Below, piece after piece: positions 11,881-21,695 of a DNA stretch of 64,000 nt (its first letter is position 1; each line of letters opens with the position of its first letter). This DNA is from Mesotaenium endlicherianum (Eukaryota > Streptophyta > Zygnematophyceae > Zygnematales > Mesotaeniaceae). Under the pieces are notes generated by a model, which had not been told where the DNA came from, searched no databases, and saw nothing but the letters and a program-made list of their open reading frames with translations. The DNA lies in the NCBI GenBank assembly GCA_009602735.1, contig WELA01013488.1:237645-301644 (forward strand), written 5' to 3'. Both the position numbers and the translations under genes were made by a program.

Positions 11881-12383
11881 TTGGTCAAACCCTCGACCCT
11901 TCGTTTGAATCGTTCACACCTGACCGATTGGCGAAGTAGTTATTTAAAAGTATTGGTTCATGTCAGAAGAATGTGTACGCGACCGCGCGAGCAGTAGCGA
12001 CTTTTCAAAAGTTTTGCGGTTGCGAAAACGCCCGTTTGGCAGCAAACAATTTTTTGGAAATCGTCGCGTAACCTCCGAACGGCCAAACGGCTCGTTTGAG
12101 TATTGAGCCAAACGGGATATACCCATTTGTCTATTTATTGATGAACATGAACAAGTGTCCAAGCAGGTGACTTGAAGCACTCCAGTGCCTCATGTTGGCG
12201 AGTATATATACTCGCCAGAGTCATTGTGAGTGCAACTCTCACAAGCACACATTCTACTACTTTCGCTTTTGTTCTCGCATTCTCAAGGATTAATAATTAT
12301 TATTATCGTTATTTTATTTCCATTGAGTATAAAATTTTTCTTGAATACCGGGCAAAGATCCTCAAGAAAGCAGAAACGTTACA
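11881..12383 (+). mobile_element. Degenerate LTR related to element 1, plus orientation
   Basis: The reverse complement of the element 1 LTRs aligns here: ACCGATTGGCGAAGTAG near 11922, the GAAAACGCCCGTTTGGC block near 12023, AACGGCCAAACGG near 12078, a TATA palindrome at 12197-12216, ACAAGCACACATTCTAC near 12240 and the end GAAACGTTACA at 12373-12383. No tRNA-Met primer site follows the end, so it is a 3' LTR, a solo LTR or a truncated copy. It is much more diverged than the two LTRs of element 1. Confidence 0.75.
12197..12216 (+). promoter_or_regulatory. Palindromic TATA-box core of the LTR
   Basis: GGCGAGTATATATACTCGCC is a perfect 20-base palindrome (22 with the flanking T and A). It occupies the same LTR position as the differently spelled palindromes at 20825-20844 and 35565-35584. 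A TATA box sits in its centre, so it is the likely core promoter of the LTR. Confidence 0.6.
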
Positions 12384-12442
12384 ACTGCATCCTCAAGCGC
12401 AGTCGTGACTTCGTCCACATGGAGGCCTGAGTGCGTCGAGTG

Positions 12443-13110
12443 ATGGCAAACGGCTCCGACTTGTTAATTCCTGAGCCTGCTATACGTCGCCAGCTGGTGC
12501 GCGGTTTGCACGAGGCACTTGGACACTTCGATGTCAAGCGCACTCTCTTGCCTTCTGTACATTGAGTATTTGTGGCACGGCATGACTAAGGTCATGACCG
12601 AGGTCGTCAACAGCTGCTCCCTTTGCAATCGTGTCCGCTCGAGCTTCACGACCCTCATCGTTGCTCTGCCCGCTTCCTATCCAGGGGCTCATCTATGGGT
12701 GGTCACTTGACTCGCTTGGAGAGTTGCCCAGGTCTCGCCGAGGCAACCTCTGCGTTTTGGTGATGATTGAGCACACGTCCAAATGGATCGAGCTTGTGCA
12801 TTTTCCCAGCAAGGCCAATGAGGGGATTGCTCACACTTCCCTTGATCAGGTTCTTAGTCGCTTTGGCGGCTGTGCAGAGGTGCTAATCGACCAGGAGAAG
12901 GAGTTCTAGGGCAGCTTACAAAAGCTGCTAGAGAGCTCCATGATTGACCATCGAACTACATCCCGCGACCATCCCCGAGCTGACGGCCCTTGCAGAGCGC
13001 ATGGTACAAACCTTTAAGCTGGGGTTATGCAAGTATTGCCTTAGCACCCATTGGGACGACCCACTCCTACGGTTAGCTATGTAGGGCACATGTTCAGTAA
13101 GCAAGCCTCT
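12443..13110 (+). pseudogene. Integrase relic (zinc-binding and catalytic core)
   Basis: Integrase residues appear in order. An HHCC-type zinc motif lies at 12443-12650 (HEALGH, later NSCSLC). The core start is at 12690-12909 (LDSLGELPRSRRGN, then LVMIEHTSKWIELVHFPSKAN and VLIDQEKEF, with the first catalytic Asp replaced by Glu in MIEHTSKW). HHRTTSRDHPRADG and the AERMVQTFK segment with the catalytic-Glu region follow near 12950-13020, reached by a frameshift. Stops and frame changes show it is dead. It is not the same lineage as elements 1 or 2, whose integrases read differently. Confidence 0.7.
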
Positions 13111-13585
13111 TTGGCCTCGCACTCCCCTTACTTTCTTCTCTACAGGTCGTCAGTCAATCCTGCCCACCAAAACTAGAATGGTGGCCAAGAACGTCCTCGA
13201 CCTTGACAGTCCCAAATTGTGGGGTGCTCTCAGTGGGCAGCGTGCGCAGCTCTTTTCTACGCCTGGTACCCATGGCGATGGACAACCTTGGCATTGCATA
13301 GCACCGTGACACTTTGAGGTATGCCATGACCCGTGGATGAGAGTATCACCCACGGGTGTTGCGATTTTTGCAGGTGACTTCGTGTACCCGCGACGTCTGA
13401 CAAAGAACACACCCTAGACACAAGCAGGTCAGTGATCATCCTGAGGGTCAGGAGCGCCTTAGCATCAGGAATGCTGGAGCTCAAAGTCAATGATAGTCAT
13501 CTTCTAAAGGATAACACAAAGAACTGTGGTCCCTGCCACCTCCCCAACCTTGACTTGCAACACGCGGCCGCCCAAAGATTGGGTC

Positions 13586-13720
13586 TGCCAAATTTGCCAT
13601 AACCAAGGAAGCTAGGCTACGATGCTACTGTGCAACATTTGCAATCTCGATTTCCACATTGGTTGCCTCGATCCACCGCTCCTCCAAGTGCCGGCAGATT
13701 AGTTTTGCAGGGACTGCTCA
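13586..13720 (+). pseudogene. PHD-finger relic downstream of integrase
   Basis: One frame reads VCQIC, then MLLCNICNLDFHIGCLDPPL, then VPAD, stop, FCRDC. That is the C4-H-C3 zinc pattern of a PHD finger, with the typical FH..CL.PPL core. Two in-frame TAG codons break it; the second stands where PHD fingers usually have tryptophan (TGG to TAG). It lies about 600 bases 3' of the integrase relic on the same strand, the place where chromoviruses carry a chromodomain, so it may be that element's C-terminal chromatin reader. Confidence 0.65.
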
Positions 13721-13928
13721 TTGCTAGCTTTAGGCAGCGATCACAGCCCATCAGCTGGAGGTTGGGAGCTGGGCGGAGAATAAACATATTTGACATTTGC
13801 GTCCCTATTTGGTTGTAAAGCTACATGGATTATAGACTCCATTGCAACAAAACCTGCTAACTTGACTTATATTACTTATATGTCGCTAATGCACGCTTGA
13901 GCTCTTAACGCACGACACCTGTCACGAT

Positions 13929-15480
13929 TTATTGAGTCGAGGTTGATGCACAAAATGCTATAAGTGTGTGAACGGTCTACCGATAAAGTTTTTTGCATTT
14001 GATTTTAGGCATGCATATATTGACCTTTTCTACATTCCCAAGGCACGAGAGTATAGAATGTCAAGTTAACTTCTAAATGGAACCGGTGTCGCGTCATTTG
14101 GATAGATATCGAAGGCCTAGTTATGGTTTTCACGCGTAACGGTCGGTAGACCCCGTAAAACGAGGCGTATTTTGGCGCAATTTGAAAATACGTAAAATAC
14201 GCGGAATATTCAATAGTGCAAATCGACGTCGCTCTATAGAGTCCGCTCTCTACGCTTTAATTGTCGGTAAAAAATTTCAGTTCCACATGTCATTTTCCGC
14301 ACGTACGCGACGGCCAACTGGATCGGGTCACGAGTGAAACCTTTTTCGAAACGGACAACAATGCGACAATCTACAGATGACGAAAGCAAATCTCTCATAC
14401 AAACATCACTCAGTCAAAAATAGGTCTAACTCACGTTTGTTTTTGGAGCTGCTGTGATCTTTGGCACTTGAAGCCTCCTTGAGTTGCTCTTCATCTTCCA
14501 TTGAGTCAATGTAGAAATACCCCTCACGATCACCCATTCTTGCTGCTAACTTCAAAAGAACTTGCTAGACATTAAGTATACATTGGCAGTTGTGGAGGCT
14601 TCCGAAATTGAGAAGTGAGAGAAATCTGGAAGCAGCATTGTAGTTGTAGAAAGTGATAGTCCCCAAGCTGATGCCTAACGATAGGGCTACCCGGGACTAC
14701 CTAATCCGCAGCGTTAGTGTGTTGCTGATGGACGGATTGTGTCACCTTTGTGCGTGTATCACTTTGACACAATACGCGCTAAAACTAGATTCCTACTCAC
14801 CTGCAACTTCCCGCGTATTCGTTGATGACTGGACCTGTCGTTGTGGTTTTCACGGTCAAGTTGTCAAATTTATCCAAATTTATTTTCTTCGCACGCTCAG
14901 TCGGTTTATTTGTCGGTTTTTGCGCCGACACACATAATCTGCACAAATTACGGCCAGCGTTGGCGTAATACGTGTGTATGAAATCGTTTTACGCATAGTG
15001 CAAAAACGTACATCTTAACTAGGATCGACAGAGATATCCGCAATTGAGTCCGCGCCACCCACCGACCCCCAGTGGAGATTCCCCAAAGGCGAATTCATGA
15101 CTAGACTTTCCCAGGGTTCACATTTGGGCTATTTGCGACCCCAAAGGAAAGACTCATTAAATGCACTTATCAACAAGCTCCCTAGGACAAACATCACTTT
15201 CATTTCAATAGCTCATGTGCACCAAAAAGGCTATAACTTGGTGATTGCGTATCCTCTTGCTAGAGGAAGCTTCCCCAAGTTACAAGTTTACTTTTGAGGT
15301 ACTATCTAGGTAGCATTGGTCAACGTAAGCTTGGCCAATAGGGAGCCCTTGGTATATTATTGCATCTAGTATTTGGTTAGTTTGAGTGTTGCCTAGCCTA
15401 TAGGAGTGTTAGTACATCATTTGCACACATTTGTAGAAGTGTACTGTGTAAGAGACCTCCTATAATGACCTCATGCCTTG
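13929..15480 (+). repeat. Interspersed repeat, copy B (interrupted)
   Basis: Matches copy A (11241-11880) as 13929-14115 plus 15024-15480. The break is exactly filled by the inverted-repeat element at 14116-15023. Beyond 15480 the copies diverge, with copy B continuing into AT-rich sequence to about 15810. Confidence 0.7.
14116..15023. mobile_element. Non-autonomous TIR element with 8-bp target duplication
   Basis: It starts CCTAGTTATGG and ends with TAACTAGG (inverted CCTAGTTA). It is flanked by ATCGAAGG (14108-14115) and ATCGACAG (15024-15031), an imperfect 8-bp duplication. Comparison with uninterrupted copy A shows the insertion point independently. The 908 bases hold only a 94-residue ORF with no recognised transposase. 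An 8-bp duplication is typical of hAT-like elements, but the termini do not prove the superfamily. Confidence 0.7.
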
Positions 15481-15483
15481 AAT

Positions 15484-16485
15484 CCGCGTACAATTTGCCG
15501 GTTTTCTTGGAGTATAAAGTACTAGAGACGCCCTTAGTAAGACCCCTTCTTAAAGTCCTTATTAGAAAGTTCTAAGTACAGAGTTATGAGTAAAGCCGAC
15601 ACTTCTATCTTTTGTGTAATCTCTCTTGTGAGGAGCAACCCAACCTCTCCTAAGCTAGTTCCTAGTCACTTCAATGAGTTCTTTTGGCTAATCATCATTC
15701 ATTGTTTGCTTTCCAATTTCCAGCCTTCAAGTGCTCACTCTAATAGCTGTTGACTTGAATTGTATTACTTCCGCTGCTGATGCTCGCTCGAGCAAAATAA
15801 TGCAGAACACTTTTTATCCTTTGCTGTGCAAAGGTTGAGTCTTGTTTCCTGTACGATCCTTCCTATGTCAATGAGAGTCCACCTAATGATCGTAAGTATG
15901 TGCATGCTAGTGTCGTGGAGCTAGATCCCCCAAAGCTACTGCAATGACATGCGACACCAATATAGAACGAGATGCCACCATCTTGGGAGTCAGTGAACAC
16001 CCTTTTTGAAGGTTGCAGACGATTCACTTTCAAAAAATCTCTCTTCGACCTTCACCAATCCTCTCGGGACGACAAATTGGCTCGCAAGTCGATTCCAGGT
16101 CCATAACACTTTATACAGGCTGGACAAGCAATTTTGACCAGATGCAATCATACCCATATAACTTCAGCATCGGCTTCATACAATCACAAAGTATACAAGC
16201 ACAATCCACTCAAAATTTGCACTTAACAAGCATATATTTTACCTCAGACAGCACTCAATGTATGTGCAAGTATATGCATACCCCAATGTGAATTGTGTTA
16301 CAATGTCTCCGTTGCCTACGGATCAACCAACTATGGCTACGCTACCCTGCTTATCTTGCTGACGTTTGCCAATGCTATTTTGTATCATCGGCCTGGGCCG
16401 CTAACTAGGCTCGGCTTGAGCGCCACACTAATATAAGCACTCCAAACTTCTTCCAACGTACTACAACAATAGATTAATATGCCTA
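15484..16485. other. No gene recognised
   Basis: AT-rich sequence with many stops in all frames. It may include the 3' part of copy B's parent repeat (to about 15810). Nothing else was recognised. Confidence 0.4.
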
Positions 16486-16493
16486 TTGACATA

Positions 16494-16849
16494 CCTAGAC
16501 AAAGAATACGTATGTGGAGTATTCGTATCACGAATACGTATTGCAAAAATACGTGTGAAAAATGGAAATATGTGTGTTTTACGTTTTTCCAAGATTCTTG
16601 GAATATTGGCAGGGCCTATAACTTTCAAATTATTCAGAAACTTTGAGCGCGATTGGTTGCACATGGTGGAGGACTCAATCTGCTATTGTATGAAGGTGGT
16701 AAATGTGAAAATTAATCGTAACTTTCTCAAACCGCCAAACATTCATCACTACTTCTTCAGGACGCGTGTTTTGAGTGTTTTGAAACTACGTCAAAATATG
16801 TGGTGAAATACGTCGCTCACGGACCAATACGCGATATTCCATAACTAGG
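16494..16849. mobile_element. Short MITE-like element, same terminus family
   Basis: Left end CCTAGACAAAGAATA and right end (inverted) CCTAGTTATGGAATA match each other and the 14116-15023 element. It is flanked by TTGACATA (16486-16493) and TCAACATA (16850-16857), an 8-bp duplication with two transitions. At 356 bases it is MITE-sized. The 106-residue ORF through it has no recognised domain. Confidence 0.65.
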
Positions 16850-16857
16850 TCAACATA

Positions 16858-17821
16858 TGCTCGTTGCCTTTTTACCTCTACGGCTAAGCCGTCTCTGCTT
16901 GTTTTTGTTAACGTCTCGATGACGCCTACGAGGCTCTTGATAGGGTTTAGGGTAGATTTGCTAAATTCCTCCTTTCTTTTTTGCTTCTTTGACTTCGACG
17001 TCTCTAGGCTAGCCTGACCACTACCATCTCCCTTGGAGGGTGATTTTACACTAGGTTTACTGCTTATTGAACCAGTTTTGACACCATAAGAGCCTTTTTT
17101 TGGATGGTCATATTAAAACCATCCCTCATCTGATGCACTCACACCATCTATGTGTAGGTTGCTCTTTGAATAAGCTACATGCTCATGTAAAAAACTTAAT
17201 TTTTGCACCAACATTTTTTGTACCTTTTGTACCTTAGGTGCAAACACACGTGTGCGCGACAAAAAGGTACAATCTTGGATGGCGCATATCTCGGAAAGTA
17301 CAACTTTTCTGGGGTTGCTGATTTTTTGTAAGCTACCTCATGATGTGTGGAGCCTATAGCACTTCAAATATTTACATTTAGACTTGTGCACCCTGAGTTA
17401 TAGCATCTCAAACTTTGGTGTTAGTATTGACACCAGGTTTTTTGCATTGGTTCCACAATATGTGTAGCAAAGTATGAGAGCTGCATAACAGTGTTCTTCA
17501 TTTCTTTTGCAATACTTCATCCATATTAATGAAACAAGTATTCATACATTCAGTACATACTAACCTAGTACTCTACAGCAATGAAGCTCAAAAAATGTGC
17601 AAAGAAAAAATAATAGCATATGATGCAATGCCCTATGTGTCGAGGCGTCAAAAGTTCAAGTCTGAAGTTATACACTTGCTGCCAGAAATTGAGACTGAGT
17701 GTTTTTGCAAGTCTGTCATACTACTGAGCTCTATAACCATTAGGAAGCCTATATAGAGGAATATCTACATGCTTGATGTTCCTTGTAGTGTGAGAAATCT
17801 CGAAGCAAGTGTCAAGACACA
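16858..17821. other. No gene recognised; piggyBac 3' flank
   Basis: AT-rich sequence. It may contain the distal end of the piggyBac element to its right, but I could not find a convincing TTAA-flanked terminal repeat. A short inverted repeat GGATGGT...ACCATCC lies at 17102-17124. Confidence 0.35.
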
Positions 17822-19921
17822 TCACCACATTACAGGGCTGCACATAAATTGGCACCTAGCTTTCCTAGCTGCTGCCCCCATGTAAAACTTCTTAGACATG
17901 CAGATCACACAGTTTGCTCTCACTCCCTTATCTACATGGCTAGGAAAATGCCTTGCTGTCCACCTTGCCTCCCCTGCCTCCCCTGACTGACAACCACTAG
18001 ACCCAGGCTTGAGCTGTCTATCGCGAGGATGAACCCATGATGTCATCTCCTCCACCAAGTCAAGCATAAAGGTGTACCTGTCCTTCTCAAGATGAGCTAG
18101 CTGGTACAAGATAAAAACATTAGCAATAGCACCATCAAAAAGACCCCAATACAGACGATACCACCACTTCTGAGTCACCTGCTCAGTATCCACAGGATAG
18201 TTGTCGCGCAGGCACAGTTTGTCAAATTGGTCCACTGCATCCTTGTATTGGTTGTAGTGAAATACAATCTCAGGACAAGGAATAGTCTTCTTCTCTCCCC
18301 CCTTCTGTCTCCTCTCCACTTGTTATACATTTAGACCTCTACAATTTGACAAGAAGTTCACCTGCTTCTTATCCTGCAAGAGAACTAAAATCTGCTCAGG
18401 CCTGTCAGAGATGACTGCTACAAAACTACCCTAGTCTACTTCTTTCTGACCTGGGGATGCTTCTAACTTCAACTCATTCTTAGGATAGTGCTTCCTCTTA
18501 GTCTCACATGTTCCAGTTGCACCATGGCCCAGATCTAACAACTTCTGAATGAGCACAAGACAAGTAAAGCCTCTTTCTTAAACATAATTATATGTTTGAT
18601 TTTTAGGCAAGTGTTTACAAGTTCCATGACAACCTGAGTGTTTCTATCCGGCCTCTTGACTTTGTCATACACTATGAAATCCCAACAATAGTATGTGATG
18701 GAATCAACAAGTGTAAAGATCTCTATTCCAAACTTGTAAGGCTTTTTAGGACAATATACTCTAACTGGACACATTCTGTTTCTAGTCGGAGCTCACCTCT
18801 CATCAATAGTCATGTGCACTCCCGGATTGTAGTACTTTTTAGAAGTTTGTTTGAGCAGAGTGATGAAGGGCTGACATTGCCACAATCTATACTCTCCAGA
18901 CTGCCTATCAATGACATTCCTGCCAGCATTTACAATAAGATGCAAGTGCTTTTTGATTTTCACCCACCTGTCCTTGGAGGCTGGACATCCATTTTCCAAA
19001 AGCTGGAAACAGGAGAGGTCCTCTCTTATCACTCCTCCAGTACATAGTATATCTGAGCAGGGGATTGAGGGCTATGGCTATGCAAAGCCCATGCCACATG
19101 ATTAACTCTTTAGTGCTCAAAATAATCCAATTCTTAGCTCCTTCAAGCTCCGCATAAGCATTTGTTTCTTCACACATGGAGTCATACCAGTTCATGGTCA
19201 CCAGCAGACGCAACACAACCCATGGAGTATAGTGGTAAAACTGAGCAGAGCACATCCTTGTTAGGCCAGTAGTCAAGGTGCTCACAGGCTTCTTGAGCCA
19301 CCCGTGCACTTCACCTTCATCAAAAGGTCTTTAAGCATAGTCTGGTCCTTGCAGCTCCTCCTCCTCTTCGGGTGCTTCATCCAACAGGGGCTCCCCTTCG
19401 GACTCCAGCTCTGAATCAGAGCTATGTTCCTCGGATTTCGAGTCTAGGCCCTTCTTATTCCTATACCCCTTCTTAGCCCTCTTCTTACCCTTGTCTTTTG
19501 CTACAACCTTTCTCTTGCCTCTCTCATCTCTAGAGCCTGGTACAGTGATGTCAGGTCCCTTTTGCGTATGTGGCCTACCCCTCCTTCTAACCGACTGGTC
19601 TTCATCCTCCTCTACCTCATCTGGTTCAGAGTCTTCTGCCTCTTCCTGCTCTACTGTAGTCTGTGTAGTTTGTGTAGTTTGGGTAGTTTGTGTGTCTGGT
19701 GTCAGTTGCAAAGGATGCACGGAATTTTGTGTCTGTGACATATCTCCTGGCCGAATCCTAACAACTCCCTCTCTAGGCATAACCCACTGTTCTTCTGGTA
19801 TTTGAGGTATGTACTTGAGCACAAATGAACGTTTCCAGGTTTTGTACTCTCCGTCATAGGCAAAATAGCACTTGTATCTAGTTTCTTTAATCCTGTTATC
19901 TTCTTCCTCTACAACTCCCAT
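17822..19921 (-). pseudogene. PiggyBac-type transposase relic
   Basis: Read 5' to 3' on the minus strand it comes in fragments in changing frames: 19921-19331 (acidic N-terminal region with CYFAYDGEYKTWKRSFV), about 19309-18793 (YNPGVHMTIDER), 18774-18535 (CPKKPYKFGIEIF, then YYCWDFIVYDKVKR), the linking stretch with GATGTCETKRKHYP and QDKKQVNFLSN, and 18319-17822 (FHYNQYKDAVDQFDKL, then KWWYRLYWGLFDGAIANVFILYQ). These are the RNase H-like DDE-type landmarks of the piggyBac/PGBD family, including the Asp-containing D-K-K-x-V and VDxFD segments. The C-terminus has a Cys-rich tail (CVIC...CQFMC), as in many family members. Frameshifts and stops between blocks show it is dead. Element ends were not found. 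Confidence 0.85.
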
Positions 19922-20366
19922 GATAAAAAACTCCTCACACTCCTCTTCAAACTCGTGTGCAGCCCATACCTTACCCCATAGTTTGCTAGGAGTTAATATT
20001 TTGTGCCTGCACCCACCACGGGACCCGTAGACAAAGAGGGAATGGCAACCATGGCTGCTGTCGTGTGCAATAGAGAGTACAGTGAGGTGAAGATGAGCAA
20101 AGAAAAGTGGCTAATTTTGATTGAATTTCACCTGCTTCTTGGCAGGCAAAATGGCATATCTTCCTGCAAACGTGTCCGATCGCAACAAACTCATTTTTGC
20201 CGTACTCCTTGGGTCCAAAAACGGATGTAGGCATATTAGAATCATTTAATTTTGACTTATATAACTTAAAAAATAGGGGCGCATAAAATTGGCTCGTAGT
20301 GGTATTAAATTTGGTTCTGGAACCAATATTGGTCCCACAGTATACGTAGTGTTAAAGAGGATAATT

Positions 20367-20652
20367 TCAAATCTTGAATCCTCTTTGTCCTAGATTAGCC
20401 TTGCTCACCAAGGGCTTCTTGCCCAAACTTTGATTGTCTAGGTTCACTCTCTTGCCGGATATTGACTTAGAAAATGATGGTTGGGCCGTCGGCCTATTGC
20501 AGTGTTCCTGCGCTTTGGCCATCAACATGGCCGCATAAAGAGTAGCAATGTTCTTCTCCATTTCCGATCGCGCAAGCTCCTCTTTCTATTGCGGCTCGCT
20601 TCTCAGCCACCAAGCAGCCAGCCGGTTTTTTTCTTCCTTGACCAATCACTCA
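20367..20652 (-). pseudogene. Disrupted ORF, 3' part
   Basis: On the minus strand a coding-like stretch (SEPQ, stop, KEELARSEMEKNIATLYAAM, continuing to a TGA near 20367) abuts the element 1 left target duplication. Its continuation lies beyond the element at 36312-36674. The helical, charged residues look real, but two or more in-frame stops break it. I do not recognise the family; it could be an older transposon ORF. Confidence 0.4.
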
Positions 20653-20657
20653 GCCTC

Positions 20658-21577
20658 TGTAACGTTTCTACTTTTCGAGAGGATCTTTCCTCGGTATTCA
20701 AGGAATATTTAAATGAAGTGGAAAAAAAATCTATATACTTGTGCAAATTGACAAATCCTCGAGAAAGCAAAAATGAAAACTAACGTAGAATGTGTGCTTG
20801 TGAGAGTTGCACTCACAATGACTTTGCAGGTATTTATACCTGCACGACGTGAGGCACTGAAGTGTTTCAAGTCACCACCAAGGGCACTGGTTCATGTCAA
20901 CGAAAACAGGCGAAGGGGTACGACCCATTTCGGCTGAATGCCTGAAACGCGCCGTTTGGCCGTTTGGAGACTTTTCGACGGTTTTCGAAAAACCGTTTCG
21001 CGCCAAACGGGCGTTTTCGCGTTCTCGCGACTTTCCAAAAAGTCGCGACTGTTTGCGGAGTCGCGTACACGTGCTTTTTGTCATGAACCGGTAGTTATAA
21101 AAACTACTTCGCCAATCGGTTACGTGAACGTTTCTAACGACAGGTCGCGGGTTCGAATCCGCTCGGATGCAAAGTCGCTTTGCATATTATGTGTCGTTTG
21201 ACTTTTACGACTGTTCGTTCGTGTAAAACGACTTGTCGTAAATCCGAAATCTATGACTATGTATTATCCGAAATAATGACAATCAAAACAACTTAATCAA
21301 ACAATGATTAATTAAGTTATCATCTCATAATTAGTCAAAGTAACTTTATAAATAATTGTGTCGTACTTTTGCGAAGTAGTCGAATTACGTTACGACGCTT
21401 TTTGCAATAGTATCTCGATTGTTTCGCCAATCGACCGGGAATTAATCGACACACGCGTGTGGCGTATAATTCAATGTGATGCAATCATTTATCAAATAAT
21501 GTATGATAAATAGTATAACGTATTTTAGGTAATCGGGAAAACGTCCCAAATACGCCTAAAAAGCTCAGATCGTGACA
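20658..21577 (-). repeat. Element 1 3' LTR
   Basis: 920 bases, TG...CA ends, with a left flank of GCCTC. It shares the palindromic TATA core, the GTTTGGC-rich repeats and a tRNA-like B-box with the partner LTR at 35398-36306. The pair differ at many sites, visibly more than the element 2 LTRs do, so element 1 is the older insertion. Confidence 0.95.
20825..20844 (-). promoter_or_regulatory. Palindromic TATA-box core in element 1 3' LTR
   Basis: TGCAGGTATTTATACCTGCA has 9-base inverted arms around a TT centre and holds TATAAATA on the minus (sense) strand. The partner LTR has the identical 20 bases at 35565-35584. Confidence 0.6.
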
Positions 21578-21592
21578 CTCCTCCCCCCTTGA
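21578..21592 (-). promoter_or_regulatory. Element 1 polypurine tract
   Basis: On the minus strand AAGGGGGGAGGAG lies directly 5' of the 3' LTR. This is the expected plus-strand primer of a Ty3/gypsy element. Confidence 0.85.
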
Positions 21593-21695
21593 AAGAACTT
21601 AACGTCCTCGTTAAGCGTACGTCTTTTGAGTCCAAATGTGTCAATACTAGCCATAACTAGCGGAAAACACTGGTGAGCGAATGGCCTATGCATCA

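Noticed and set aside
17073-20325. Diverged 25-base terminal inverted repeats for the piggyBac relic (about 17073-17098 and 20300-20325)
   Set aside because: Similarity is only moderate and no TTAA flanks are present on both sides, so element limits are left open.
21121-21170. Functional tRNA gene in the element 1 LTR
   Set aside because: The T-arm and B-box are good, but no acceptor stem or clean anticodon stem can be drawn. It is reported only as tRNA-like.
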